Notes: generated by a model from the sequence alone, not told the origin. Shown: positions 8,752-16,455, numbered from the stretch's first letter. The stretch is 17,775 nucleotides of DNA from Flavobacterium psychrophilum (GCA_943325515.2 CALPPS020000055.1:1-17775), one strand, 5' to 3'. Made by a program: numbers and translations.

Positions 8752-8773
8752 TTGATCATATCAAGTTTTTTTT
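8752..8773 (+). terminator. Weak terminator candidate after ddl
   Basis: TTGAT (8752-8756) and ATCAA (8760-8764) form a 5-bp stem with a 3-nt loop, then G and eight T residues to 8773, directly abutting the heptamer array. The stem is short, so read-through into coaD is plausible. Confidence 0.35.
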
Positions 8774-8948
<175 letters not shown>

Positions 8949-8954
8949 AACAAA

Positions 8955-9416
8955 ATGAAAAGAATAGCAGTGTTTCCAGGTTCATTTGACCCCATCACTT
9001 TAGGGCATTATGATATTATTACAAGAGGTATTTCACTGTTTGATGAAGTAGTTGTAGCTATTGGTATCAATGCTGATAAGAAATACATGTTCACGCTGGA
9101 AGAAAGAAAAAAGTTCATTGAAGATACTTTCATGGAAGAACCAAAGATATCAGTAGTAACTTATGAGGGATTGACAATTGATTTATGCCGAAAAATCAAC
9201 GCCCAATTTATTTTACGTGGCCTAAGAAATCCTGCCGATTTTGAATTTGAAAAAGCCATTGCACACACTAATAGTAAATTATCTCAAATAGAAACTGTCT
9301 TCTTGCCTACCGCTTCCAAAACTTCCTATATCAGTTCCACTATTGTTCGTGATGTAATTAGAAACGGTGGCGATTATACGGTTTTGGTTCCCAATACAGT
9401 AGTGGTAAAAAAGTAA
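8955..9416 (+). CDS. coaD: Pantetheine-phosphate adenylyltransferase (PPAT)
   Basis: CoaD transfers AMP from ATP to 4'-phosphopantetheine to give dephospho-CoA, the penultimate step of coenzyme A synthesis. The 153-residue protein has the nucleotidyltransferase fold markers: FPGSFDPITLGHYDII with the T-x-G-H motif at 15-18, RGLRNPADFEFE beginning at residue 88, and SYISSTIVRD with the ISSTIVR motif at 126-132. Length and motif spacing are standard. The ATG at 8955 lies only six bases past the last complete heptamer of the repeat array, so the whole ribosome-binding region is repeat-derived. No promoter is visible in the spacer; expression probably depends on read-through from ddl or on a promoter inside it. 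It is convergent with the helicase gene, 18 nt away. Confidence 0.96.
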   Translation: MKRIAVFPGSFDPITLGHYDIITRGISLFDEVVVAIGINADKKYMFTLEERKKFIEDTFMEEPKISVVTYEGLTIDLCRKINAQFILRGLRNPADFEFEKAIAHTNSKLSQIETVFLPTASKTSYISSTIVRDVIRNGGDYTVLVPNTVVVKK

Positions 9417-9434
9417 CTTTAGAGTAATTGAGTT

Positions 9435-10799
9435 TTAGAAATGCTCAGATTTATTCTCTTCTTCTTTCTTAATCACTTTTCGTGCCACTTCAATTTTAAA
9501 CTTCTTCCCTTTCATTTTTTCGTCACGAATATTGGAAAGTAAGTCTTTCACTTTGTTATATTTTACTGCTACAAAGGAAATAAAATCTTTCACTTCAATC
9601 AATCCCAAATCGCCTTTTTCTAACTTCCCTTTTTGAGAAAAGAAACCAACAATGTCAATTTTATTTAGTTTATTTTTCTTGCCACCACTGATGTAAATCG
9701 TTTGAAATTCGGGTGGTTTTGGTAATGTGCTAGCATTATCCACTTTTAAAATGGACATACCATAATCTATATAATCCATTTTCTTTTCACTGTCATGTGT
9801 AATGATATAGGCAGTTCCTGAAGCTAACATTCTCGCAGTTCGTCCATTTCTATGTGTGAATTCATCTTCCCTTGAAGGCAGATGGTAATGGATAACGTGT
9901 TTCATTTCGGGAATATCCAATCCGCGTGAAGCCAAATCAGTAGTCACCAAATAACTTACACTGCCATTTCTAAATTGAATTAAAGCACGTTCCCGTTCTT
10001 CTTGATCCATACCGCCATGATAATAGGTGGCATAAATTCCTTTTTCGTTTATCGCGTCGCTAATGCGTTCAGCCGCATCTCTATGATTACAAAAAATTAA
10101 AGCTGATTGCGATTTTAAAGAACATATCAAGTGAAACAAACTTCCAATCTTATCTTTCTCTTTAGAAATTACCATTTTTATGGAAAGATTTACTTTGTCT
10201 TCTTCAGATGGAATGAAATCCAAAACCGTAGGATTATCAACTCGAGTGTATTTTGGAATTTCAATTCCTGGGGTTGCTGAAACTAATACTCGTTTGTTTA
10301 ATTTTGACAATCTACTAATAATGAAAGACATTTGCTCATGAAAACCAAGTTGTAATGATTTGTCAAATTCATCCAAAACTAAGGTTTGAATACGGTCAAC
10401 TTTAAAAGTTCCTCTATCTATATGATCCGCAATTCGGCCTGGAGTTCCAATTAAAACAGCTGGAGGATTAGATAAATTCTTGATTTCAGTTTCAATGGAA
10501 TGGCCACCATAACAAATATTTACTTTGTAAGTAGTTCCCATTTTTTTCCAAACTTGCTCAATTTGCAATCCCAATTCTCTAGATGGTACTAAAATTAAAC
10601 ATTGCACGCCTGCAACATACTCATCTAACAATTCAAAAATGGGCAACAAAAAAGCGAGTGTTTTCCCTGAACCTGTTGGCGAAAGCAACAAAACATTTCG
10701 GTCGTTTAAAATAGTTTCTTGTGCAGAAAGCTGCATTTCATTTAAGTTTTCGATGCCTAAATTCAAAAGTATATTGTTGGAATGATGATGATTTGTCAT
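9435..10799 (-). CDS. DEAD-box RNA helicase with DbpA-type RNA-binding domain
   Basis: An ATP-dependent RNA helicase, likely acting in ribosome assembly. The 454 residues show the motifs in order: Q-motif region LNEMQLSAQ (19-27), Walker A PTGSGKT (41-47), PSREL (73-77), GG (98-99), TPGR (119-122), motif II DEFD (143-146), SAT (174-176), TTDLASRGLD (286-295) and HRNGRTAR (316-323). Residues about 366-440 match the DbpA C-terminal RNA-binding fold (IYISGGKKNKLNKIDIVGFF, then LGLIEVKDFISFVAV, then KGKKFKIEVAR), which in E. coli DbpA binds 23S rRNA hairpin 92. The tail is Lys/Glu rich. Motif II reads DEFD instead of DEAD; I recall this in Bacteroidota members of this subgroup, so it is probably active. 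Start is ATG 10799. It lies 62 nt downstream of the NUDIX gene on the same strand. Confidence 0.93.
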   Translation of the reverse strand: MTNHHHSNNILLNLGIENLNEMQLSAQETILNDRNVLLLSPTGSGKTLAFLLPIFELLDEYVAGVQCLILVPSRELGLQIEQVWKKMGTTYKVNICYGGHSIETEIKNLSNPPAVLIGTPGRIADHIDRGTFKVDRIQTLVLDEFDKSLQLGFHEQMSFIISRLSKLNKRVLVSATPGIEIPKYTRVDNPTVLDFIPSEEDKVNLSIKMVISKEKDKIGSLFHLICSLKSQSALIFCNHRDAAERISDAINEKGIYATYYHGGMDQEERERALIQFRNGSVSYLVTTDLASRGLDIPEMKHVIHYHLPSREDEFTHRNGRTARMLASGTAYIITHDSEKKMDYIDYGMSILKVDNASTLPKPPEFQTIYISGGKKNKLNKIDIVGFFSQKGKLEKGDLGLIEVKDFISFVAVKYNKVKDLLSNIRDEKMKGKKFKIEVARKVIKKEEENKSEHF

Positions 10800-10803
10800 T
10801 CGG

Positions 10804-10811
10804 TAAAGATA
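10804..10811 (-). promoter_or_regulatory. Possible -7 element for the helicase gene
   Basis: The minus strand reads TATCTTTA, one mismatch from TAnnTTTG, ending a few bases before the ATG at 10799. Such a position would give a nearly leaderless message, so this is a weak call. Confidence 0.2.
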
Positions 10812-10813
10812 GC

Positions 10814-10848
10814 CTATAAGTGTTCAGTGGTTAGCATTTAGTAATCAG
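10814..10848 (-). repeat. Degenerate heptamer repeat, 5 units, between NUDIX and helicase genes
   Basis: Read on the minus strand the spacer splits into five consecutive 7-mers, CTGATTA, CTAAATG, CTAACCA, CTGAACA and CTTATAG, each beginning CT with A at position 4. The period matches the array at 8774-8948, and a rotation of its units (CTGAAAA, CCAACAA, CCGAAAA) is similar in sequence. The repeat is degenerate, so periodicity rather than identity is the evidence. Confidence 0.55.
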
Positions 10849-10861
10849 AAAAAAACGAATA

Positions 10862-11464
10862 CTATTTCAACAGTTTTTCTTCTTCAAATAATAATTTGAT
10901 GTTCTCGTAAGAATTTTTTAAAGCCTCTTTTACTTGCTCTGGATTGAGCCAAGCCACTTTCTCTATACCTTCATTGTCTTGAGGAATTAGTGTTCCTTCA
11001 AAATCAGTATGCATTTCAAACCAATGGGTAATCTTTAATTTATATTTCCCATTACGTTTGAAAATGTGATAGGTTTTTTGAAGTTTATTCGATACTTTCA
11101 AATTATTTACACCTGTTTCTTCTTCTACTTCGCGTATTGCCGTTTGTTCAATTTCTTCTCCTTTTTCAATTCCTCCTTTTGGCAAATCCCATTTTCCATT
11201 TCTAAAAATGAATAAAACTTCTCCTTTTTTATTGAAAACAAAACCACCTCCAGCTTTACAAACAGGTATTTTTTCTTTTACTTTATTGAGTATTTCTTTT
11301 TCATCAGGATAGTATAAATAAGCTTTTTGAATTTTATTTTGAAACATTTTGATTATGACTTGCTCAATATCAACACTTTCTAATAAAAATAATTGAAAAT
11401 CGGTTTCTTTGGCGATTTCATTGGTTAAAAAAAATGGTTTATCGTTGACAAAAACTTTATACAT
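10862..11464 (-). CDS. NUDIX hydrolase
   Basis: NUDIX enzymes cleave nucleoside diphosphates linked to another moiety. The 200-residue protein has an amino-terminal extension of about 70 residues of unknown role, then the NUDIX domain beginning AGGGFVFNKKGEVLFIFR. The NUDIX box runs from G97 to V119 (GGIEKGEEIEQTAIREVEEE, then TGV), matching G-x5-E-x7-R-E-U-x-E-E-x-G-U with E103, R111, E112 and E115-E116 intact, so it should bind metal and be active. Substrate cannot be read from sequence. The open frame extends to TTG 11491, but I choose ATG 11464, which gives MYKVFVNDKPFF and avoids overlap with the divergent pyrE, whose ATG lies at 11472. Only 7 nt separate the two start codons. Any promoter of this gene must lie within pyrE coding sequence; I saw no TAnnTTTG match there. 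Confidence 0.9.
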   Translation of the reverse strand: MYKVFVNDKPFFLTNEIAKETDFQLFLLESVDIEQVIIKMFQNKIQKAYLYYPDEKEILNKVKEKIPVCKAGGGFVFNKKGEVLFIFRNGKWDLPKGGIEKGEEIEQTAIREVEEETGVNNLKVSNKLQKTYHIFKRNGKYKLKITHWFEMHTDFEGTLIPQDNEGIEKVAWLNPEQVKEALKNSYENIKLLFEEEKLLK

Positions 11465-11467
11465 TTG
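11460..11467 (+). promoter_or_regulatory. Candidate -7 element for pyrE implying a leaderless message
   Basis: TACATTTG is an exact TAnnTTTG match that overlaps the first codon of the divergent NUDIX gene. With the usual spacing the transcript would begin at or very near the pyrE ATG at 11472. The only TTG nearby (11445-11447) is 12 nt upstream, too close for a normal -33. Confidence 0.35.
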
Positions 11468-11471
11468 TACT

Positions 11472-12113
11472 ATGATTTTTAATAAAGACACAGCCGAAAA
11501 AACAGCCGAGTTGCTTTTACAAATAAATGCAATTAAATTGAATTCTAAAAATCCATTTACATGGGCATCGGGTTGGCAGTCGCCAATTTACTGTGACAAC
11601 CGATTAATACTGTCATTTCCAGCGATAAGAAATTTTGTTCGAGAAGAATTTTCCAAGCATATTGAGAAAGAATTTGGTAAACCAGACGTAATTGCGGGTG
11701 TAGCAACTGGTGCCATTGGCATTGGAATTCTTGTTGCCGAATATATGGGATTGCCTTTTGTATATGTTAGACCAGAACCTAAAAAACATGGAAGACAAAA
11801 TCAAGTAGAAGGTTTTTTGCAAAGCGGTCAAAATGTTGTAGTTGTAGAAGATTTAATTAGTACTGGAAACAGCAGTTTATTAGCAGTAGAAGCTTTGAAA
11901 GAAGCTGGAGCACATGTAAAAGGGATGGTTGCTATTTTCACTTATGGATTTGATGTAGCTAATGAAAATTTCAAAAAAGCCGACGTAGAATTAAAAACAT
12001 TAGCTGATTACGAACATTTATTGCATCTTGCTGTTGCTAAAAATTATATTACCGAAAAAGAAATAAAAACATTACAAGAATGGAGAGAAAGTCCTTCGAC
12101 GTGGAATGTGTAA
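11472..12113 (+). CDS. pyrE: Orotate phosphoribosyltransferase
   Basis: PyrE joins orotate to PRPP, giving OMP in de novo pyrimidine synthesis. The 213-residue product shows FTWASGWQSPIYCDNR near the amino terminus, IAGVATGAIGIG, the flexible loop region RPEPKKHGRQNQVEG (100-114), and the PRPP-binding signature VVVVEDLISTGNS at 122-134. The open frame can be extended upstream to TTG 11409, but that would overlap the NUDIX gene and add a non-conserved peptide; ATG 11472 begins MIFNKDTAEKTAELLLQ as in homologues. A probable terminator built from heptamer repeats follows the stop, and an SRPBCC gene follows that. The divergent pair NUDIX-pyrE is separated by only 7 nt between start codons. Confidence 0.96.
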   Translation: MIFNKDTAEKTAELLLQINAIKLNSKNPFTWASGWQSPIYCDNRLILSFPAIRNFVREEFSKHIEKEFGKPDVIAGVATGAIGIGILVAEYMGLPFVYVRPEPKKHGRQNQVEGFLQSGQNVVVVEDLISTGNSSLLAVEALKEAGAHVKGMVAIFTYGFDVANENFKKADVELKTLADYEHLLHLAVAKNYITEKEIKTLQEWRESPSTWNV

Positions 12114-12115
12114 TT

Positions 12116-12150
12116 AGAAACAAGAACAAAGAAGCTAGAAGCAAGAAAAC
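12116..12150 (+). repeat. Heptamer repeat, 5 units (consensus AGAARCA), after pyrE
   Basis: Directly after the pyrE stop the sequence divides into AGAAACA, AGAACAA, AGAAGCT, AGAAGCA and AGAAAAC, each beginning AGAA with a strict 7-nt period. On the opposite strand, 12162-12182 contains three related inverted units (AGAGGCA, AGAAGAA, AGATTCT). The unit sequence differs from the coaD array but the period is the same. Confidence 0.65.
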
Positions 12151-12186
12151 ATAATTAAATAAGAATCTTTCTTCTTGCCTCTTTTA
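12137..12186 (+). terminator. Probable terminator of pyrE made from inverted heptamers
   Basis: AGAAGCAAGAA (12137-12147) pairs with TTCTTGCCTCT (12172-12182) with a single A-C mismatch, giving an 11-position stem with a 24-nt AT-rich loop, followed by TTTAT. It lies between pyrE and the SRPBCC ATG at 12202. The long loop makes it a moderate call. Confidence 0.5.
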
Positions 12187-12201
12187 TCTAAACAAAAAAA
12201 T

Positions 12202-12594
12202 ATGAATTTAGAAAGCCCAAAGGTTACCGTAGAAAAATCTGCTGAATATTTATTCAATGCTTTGTCAGATGTAAAAAATTTTGAAAAACTAATGCCTGAA
12301 AATACTGCCAAGTTTGAAGTATTGGATGACGATACTTTTAACTTTGGCTTAAATGGAATGCCTGAGATTAAATTAAGATTAAAAGAAGGAGTTCCTTATT
12401 CAATAATTAATCTAGTTGCAGCAAATGATAAATTGCCATTTAAATTAACTGCAAATTTAGACACCATAACTGAAAGTTCAACTCAAGTATATCTTCAGTT
12501 TGAGGGCGAATTTAACCCTATGATGGCCATGATGATAAAAGGACCAATATCTAAGTTTATTGAAACTTTAGCTGAGAATATGATTAAATTATAA
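12202..12594 (+). CDS. SRPBCC-superfamily small protein (ligand unknown)
   Basis: The 130-residue protein resembles the START/Bet v1-like (SRPBCC) helix-grip fold: an opening strand (ESPKVTVEKSAEYLFNALSD, as in SRPBCC leader strand and helix), V-x-N-F-E-K-L-M-P, a set of beta strands (DTFNFGLNGMPEIKLRLKEG, then STQVYLQFEGEF) and a long C-terminal helix (KGPISKFIETLAENMIKL). Such proteins have a hydrophobic cavity, but no ligand or catalytic residue can be read here. The open frame runs back to TTG 12175, inside the terminator-like hairpin, so I choose ATG 12202. It sits downstream of pyrE, a neighbourhood I recall in flavobacteria although the functional link is unknown. It ends at a bidirectional-looking terminator. 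Confidence 0.8.
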   Translation: MNLESPKVTVEKSAEYLFNALSDVKNFEKLMPENTAKFEVLDDDTFNFGLNGMPEIKLRLKEGVPYSIINLVAANDKLPFKLTANLDTITESSTQVYLQFEGEFNPMMAMMIKGPISKFIETLAENMIKL

Positions 12595-12613
12595 TTTAAA
12601 TTTTCACATTATT

Positions 12614-12645
12614 AAAATGCTGTTTTTCAATAGCATTTTTTATTT
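12614..12645. terminator. Terminator between the SRPBCC and LtaS-like genes, usable in both directions
   Basis: AAAATGCT (12614-12621) pairs with AGCATTTT (12632-12639) around a 10-nt loop, followed by a T-rich run on the plus strand and preceded by A residues that give a U-run on the minus strand. It separates two convergent genes. Confidence 0.75.
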
Positions 12646-14565
12646 TACAGTTGTAAGTCTTTTATCTATTACGCGTTCCATATAATCTTGTATAAACGCT
12701 TGGCATCTTAATTCCACAAAATCCATTGCAGCGTTGCGTATAGAAATTAAGTTATGTTCCATGGCTTTGTCATTTTTACTATAAAACCCTATGGCTTTTT
12801 TACCATCAAAGGTGCAGATATAATCTCCACTCATAAATTGGTACATATTCGAACCATATTTTATAACAAATGGCGCCACTTGCTTATCGTTAATCAAGCT
12901 TCTCCCCCAACTTCTAAATGGTTTTTGGTATCCAATCATATCCAATAGAGTTGGATAAATGTCTATTTGCTGAGCCCAATCATTATTTACTCCAACATAC
13001 TTTTCATCTGGTGAAAAGAACAAAATTGGAACCGTATTTTTATTAAATTCTTTCTTGTATTCATCATAAGCAATCGTATTACCATGATCGGCTACGAGAA
13101 CAAAAATGGTATTTTTATACCATGATTGCTTTTTGGCAGTAGCAAAAAACTGCTTCAAAGAATAATCGGTATAACCAATGCTTTCGTTGATATTTACTTT
13201 TCCTTTTGGAAATTTGCCTTCATATTTTTCGGGAACTTTATAGGGTTCATGCGAAGAAACCGAAAACAAAGTAGCCATGAAAGGTTGTTTTTTTTGTGTT
13301 AAAGTAGTATTAAAATATTGAAAAAAAGGTTCATCCCAAATCCCCCAAACACCATCAAATTCAGCATCATTATTAAATTCAGTTTTTCCATAATAATGAT
13401 CATAACCCAGAATATTTCCAAACCCTAAAAATCCCATTGATCCATTTGGTGCGCCATGAAAAAAAGAGGTGTCGTAACCTTGACTTTTGAGTGTAGAAAC
13501 TAACGATTCTATTTTCTGCTGAGGATAAGGTGAGGAAGTAAAAGCATCTTTAAATGATGGAATGCCAGCGATAACAGATGAAACCCCATGAATAGATTTC
13601 CACCCATTTGCAAAGGCATTAGTGTAAATTAAACTATGTTGGGCTAAAGAATCTACAAATGGAGTGTATCCTTCATAATTTGGTATTTTACTTCCTTTAT
13701 TGAAAGCTCCATTATACTCTCTAGCAAAACTTTCTAATATAAAAATGACAATATTCGGTTTTGTAGGAGGATTATTTTTGTATTGCTTAATAGGCACTAA
13801 TAAACTTTCTACTTCGGCTTTTGAAATTAAATTTACTTTTTTAAACGAATTGGTATCCCAAGTTCTAATTATAGCAAAAGGGGTGTTTAAAACTATATCT
13901 GCTTGACCTGTATTTTTGACATAACGACTTCCATCTAATATATTGATAGGTCTTGTACTTTTCTTAAAATCACCTCTAATTCCTCCAATGCACAATGTTG
14001 CTATTACTAAGAAACTAATTATTGAGGTTCCAAAGTATTTAATACTTGGTTTTTCTATATAATTTGAAATTTTAATTCTTTTATAGAGCAAAATCCATAA
14101 ATAGGAGAGCGCAAAAAACAATAAAAATACGTGCCAATAGTTTAATAAAAAATTAAAGAATAATAATGATTTATTGCTTTCATTTTCAAGTGTATCTAAT
14201 GAAGCTCTTGTGCTTCTGCTAAAATTGTAACGATAATAAATAAAATCTACAAAATTAGTAGCGTATGCAAATAAATTAGTAGCAAAATAGAGATAGAATA
14301 ATAAACTCTGATATCCCTTTTTTAAATTAATTACAACTGGAAAAATAGATAAAAATATAAATAAAGAATTAACATATAAAATAGCTGTGGTGTCAAATAC
14401 TAAACCATGATAACATAATTTTAAAAAGTCAAATACATTATCGACTTGTATTAAATTAATATTATAAATAAAAAATAATATTCTTGCTATAAAATAAAAT
14501 AGATAAGCTATTAATAATCTCAAAGCTACTACTTTATATTCATTAATTCTAGGGTATTTTTTCAT
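12640..14565 (-). CDS. LTA synthase / sulfatase-family membrane phosphotransferase
   Basis: The 641-residue protein has about five membrane helices (roughly 12-34, 55-79, 88-111, 140-161, 178-195) and an extracytoplasmic alkaline-phosphatase-like domain. Metal and catalytic motifs by eye: KPNIVIFILESF with E278, GWKSIHGVSSVIAGIP with S324 at the usual Thr nucleophile position, SVSSHEPY with H439, and LVADHGNT with D493 and H494. The family transfers phosphoglycerol or phosphoethanolamine to lipids or glycans. Bacteroidota are not known to make lipoteichoic acid, so the true product is uncertain; a periplasmic or lipid phosphotransferase is the best guess. The frame extends to ATG 14586, but the -7 element at 14589-14596 would start transcription near 14584, so I choose the second ATG at 14565 (MKKYPRINEYK). 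It is divergent from the acyl-CoA synthetase gene. Confidence 0.87.
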   Translation of the reverse strand: MKKYPRINEYKVVALRLLIAYLFYFIARILFFIYNINLIQVDNVFDFLKLCYHGLVFDTTAILYVNSLFIFLSIFPVVINLKKGYQSLLFYLYFATNLFAYATNFVDFIYYRYNFSRSTRASLDTLENESNKSLLFFNFLLNYWHVFLLFFALSYLWILLYKRIKISNYIEKPSIKYFGTSIISFLVIATLCIGGIRGDFKKSTRPINILDGSRYVKNTGQADIVLNTPFAIIRTWDTNSFKKVNLISKAEVESLLVPIKQYKNNPPTKPNIVIFILESFAREYNGAFNKGSKIPNYEGYTPFVDSLAQHSLIYTNAFANGWKSIHGVSSVIAGIPSFKDAFTSSPYPQQKIESLVSTLKSQGYDTSFFHGAPNGSMGFLGFGNILGYDHYYGKTEFNNDAEFDGVWGIWDEPFFQYFNTTLTQKKQPFMATLFSVSSHEPYKVPEKYEGKFPKGKVNINESIGYTDYSLKQFFATAKKQSWYKNTIFVLVADHGNTIAYDEYKKEFNKNTVPILFFSPDEKYVGVNNDWAQQIDIYPTLLDMIGYQKPFRSWGRSLINDKQVAPFVIKYGSNMYQFMSGDYICTFDGKKAIGFYSKNDKAMEHNLISIRNAAMDFVELRCQAFIQDYMERVIDKRLTTVK

Positions 14566-14588
14566 TGGAAGTATAAAAATAAACATTG

Positions 14589-14596
14589 CAAAACTA
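14589..14596 (-). promoter_or_regulatory. Candidate -7 element for the LtaS-like gene, decides its start
   Basis: The minus strand reads TAGTTTTG, an exact TAnnTTTG match. Transcription from it would begin near 14584, making ATG 14586 unusable and ATG 14565 the likely start with a leader of about 20 nt. No -33 TTG is visible. Confidence 0.4.
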
Positions 14597-14636
14597 CATA
14601 TTTCAAGTATATATTTTTTATATTTTTTTTTTATTA

Positions 14637-14666
14637 TTGTGAATGATACTAATATTATTTAATTTG
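14637..14666 (+). promoter_or_regulatory. Candidate -33/-7 promoter for the acyl-CoA synthetase gene
   Basis: TTG at 14637-14639 is followed, after 19 nt, by TTAATTTG at 14659-14666, one mismatch from TAnnTTTG. This is the only site in the window with both elements at a normal spacing. The -7 element ends 16 nt before the ATG at 14683. Confidence 0.45.
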
Positions 14667-14682
14667 CAATAAAATTTTTGCA

Positions 14683-16455
14683 ATGATTCAAATCACTAGG
14701 CTTTTTGACTTTCCTTATTATCAGCTTGATAAAAATAACATACTTAATTGTCTCGTTACGAAGTATGAAGACAAATGGGTTGCTACTTCAACTCAAGAAT
14801 ATTTGAACAAAGCCAATACTATATCAAGAGCTTTAGTTCGATTAGGAATTCAAAAAAATGATAAAATAGCAATTATTTCAACCAATAATAGAACAGAATG
14901 GAATATTATGGATATTGGAATATTGCAAATTGGAGCACAAAATGTTCCCATTTATCCCACAATATCCGAACTAGATTATGAATATATTTTAAATCATTGC
15001 GAAGCTAAATATTGTTTTATTTCTGATAGTGAAGTGCTCAGAAAAGTAAATCTTATAAAGAACAATTTAACTCACATGAAAGCAGTTTATTCTTTCAATG
15101 AAATTGAAGGATGTAATAATTGGTCTGAACTATTAGCTTTAGGAAAAGACGAAAGCAATCAAGACATTGTAGAATACAGAAAAAATCAAGTGAATCCAGA
15201 AGATTTAGCTACAATAATTTACACGTCGGGGACTACAGGCAGACCAAAAGGTGTTATGCTTTCGCATAACAATATAGTTTCTAATGTACTAGATAGCGCT
15301 AACCGAATTCCATTTGAAGAAGGAACAAGTATAGCTCTTAGCTTTTTACCTATTTGTCATATTTTTGAAAGAATGATTCTTTATCTATATCAATATTATG
15401 GAGTTTCAGTTTATTTTGGCGAATCTATTGAAAAAATTAGTGATAACATCAAAGAAGTAAAACCAACTGTAATGACAGCTGTACCCAGACTTCTTGAGAA
15501 AGTATATGATAAAATTTATGCAAAAGGTTTAGAATTAAAAGGTATTAAAAAAGCACTTTTCTTTTGGGCTATAGCTCTAGGATTACGATTTGAACCTTAC
15601 GCCAAAAATGGTTCTTGGTATGAATTTCAACTTAAAATAGCCAGAAAATTAATTTTCAGTAAATGGAAAGAAGGGCTAGGTGGAAACTTAGATTTGATGG
15701 TTTCTGGAAGTGCTGCATTACAACCAAGATTGGCTCGAATATTCGCTGCGGCTCAAATTCCAGTTATGGAAGGATATGGATTGACTGAAACTTCTCCTGT
15801 TATTACCGTAAATGATATGAGAAATTTTGGTTTCAAAGTCGGTACCGTTGGAAAAGTAATCGATAATGTAACGATTAAAATAGCGGATGATGGTGAAATT
15901 CTTTGCAAAGGGCCTAATGTAATGATGGGTTATTTCAAAGACGAAACTGTAACCCGAGAAGTAATCAAAGATGGTTATTTCCATACCGGTGATATTGGAG
16001 AAATTGACTCAGATGGTTTTTTAAAAATTACCGACCGAAAAAAAGAAATGTTTAAAACCTCAGGAGGAAAATATATCGCACCACAAATTATAGAAAATGC
16101 TATGAAACAATCGCCATTTATTGAACAAATCATGGTGATTGGTGATGGAGAAAAAATGCCAGCCGCTTTTATTCAACCTAATTTTGATTTTGCTAAAGAG
16201 TGGGCAAAGAGACATTCTATTGCAATAGGAACAACTAATGCCGAAATTGCTTCAAATGAAGAAGTTAGTAAGCGAATTTTGGAAGAAGTAGAAACCATAA
16301 ATAAAAAATTTGGCAATTGGGAAAAAATAAAACGCTTTGAACTCACACCTGATATTTGGTCAATAGATAGTGGACATCTTACACCAACACTAAAATTGAA
16401 AAGAAAAATAGTTATGGAAAAATACAAAGAATTATACCAAAAAATCTATAATTAA
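14683..16455 (+). CDS. Long-chain fatty acid--CoA ligase (AMP-forming acyl-CoA synthetase)
   Basis: The enzyme activates fatty acids to acyl-CoA through an acyl-adenylate, feeding lipid synthesis or beta-oxidation. The 590-residue protein belongs to the ANL superfamily: P-loop-like motif YTSGTTGRPKG at 180-190, EGYGLTETSP at 363-372, HTGDIGEID at 434-442 with D437, TDRKKE with R452, and GGKYIAPQ with the C-terminal lysine region. The conserved GYG-x-TE motif and a FadD15/long-chain type amino terminus (NTISRALVRLGIQKNDKIAI, then STNNRTEWNI) favour long-chain substrates, though chain length is not proven. Start ATG 14683 has a candidate promoter immediately upstream. It is divergent from the LtaS-like gene and is followed by a bidirectional terminator, so it is probably monocistronic. 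Confidence 0.94.
   Translation: MIQITRLFDFPYYQLDKNNILNCLVTKYEDKWVATSTQEYLNKANTISRALVRLGIQKNDKIAIISTNNRTEWNIMDIGILQIGAQNVPIYPTISELDYEYILNHCEAKYCFISDSEVLRKVNLIKNNLTHMKAVYSFNEIEGCNNWSELLALGKDESNQDIVEYRKNQVNPEDLATIIYTSGTTGRPKGVMLSHNNIVSNVLDSANRIPFEEGTSIALSFLPICHIFERMILYLYQYYGVSVYFGESIEKISDNIKEVKPTVMTAVPRLLEKVYDKIYAKGLELKGIKKALFFWAIALGLRFEPYAKNGSWYEFQLKIARKLIFSKWKEGLGGNLDLMVSGSAALQPRLARIFAAAQIPVMEGYGLTETSPVITVNDMRNFGFKVGTVGKVIDNVTIKIADDGEILCKGPNVMMGYFKDETVTREVIKDGYFHTGDIGEIDSDGFLKITDRKKEMFKTSGGKYIAPQIIENAMKQSPFIEQIMVIGDGEKMPAAFIQPNFDFAKEWAKRHSIAIGTTNAEIASNEEVSKRILEEVETINKKFGNWEKIKRFELTPDIWSIDSGHLTPTLKLKRKIVMEKYKELYQKIYN

Noticed and set aside
9405..9450. Terminator between coaD and the helicase gene
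   Set aside because: I could not find a convincing stem and T-run in the 18-nt convergent gap.
11409..11491. Extended TTG starts for pyrE (11409) and NUDIX (11491)
   Set aside because: Both would overlap the divergent partner and add unconserved peptides; ATG codons at 11472 and 11464 give family-typical beginnings.
12175..12201. Extended TTG start for the SRPBCC gene
   Set aside because: It lies inside the terminator-like hairpin of pyrE; the ATG at 12202 fits the domain start.
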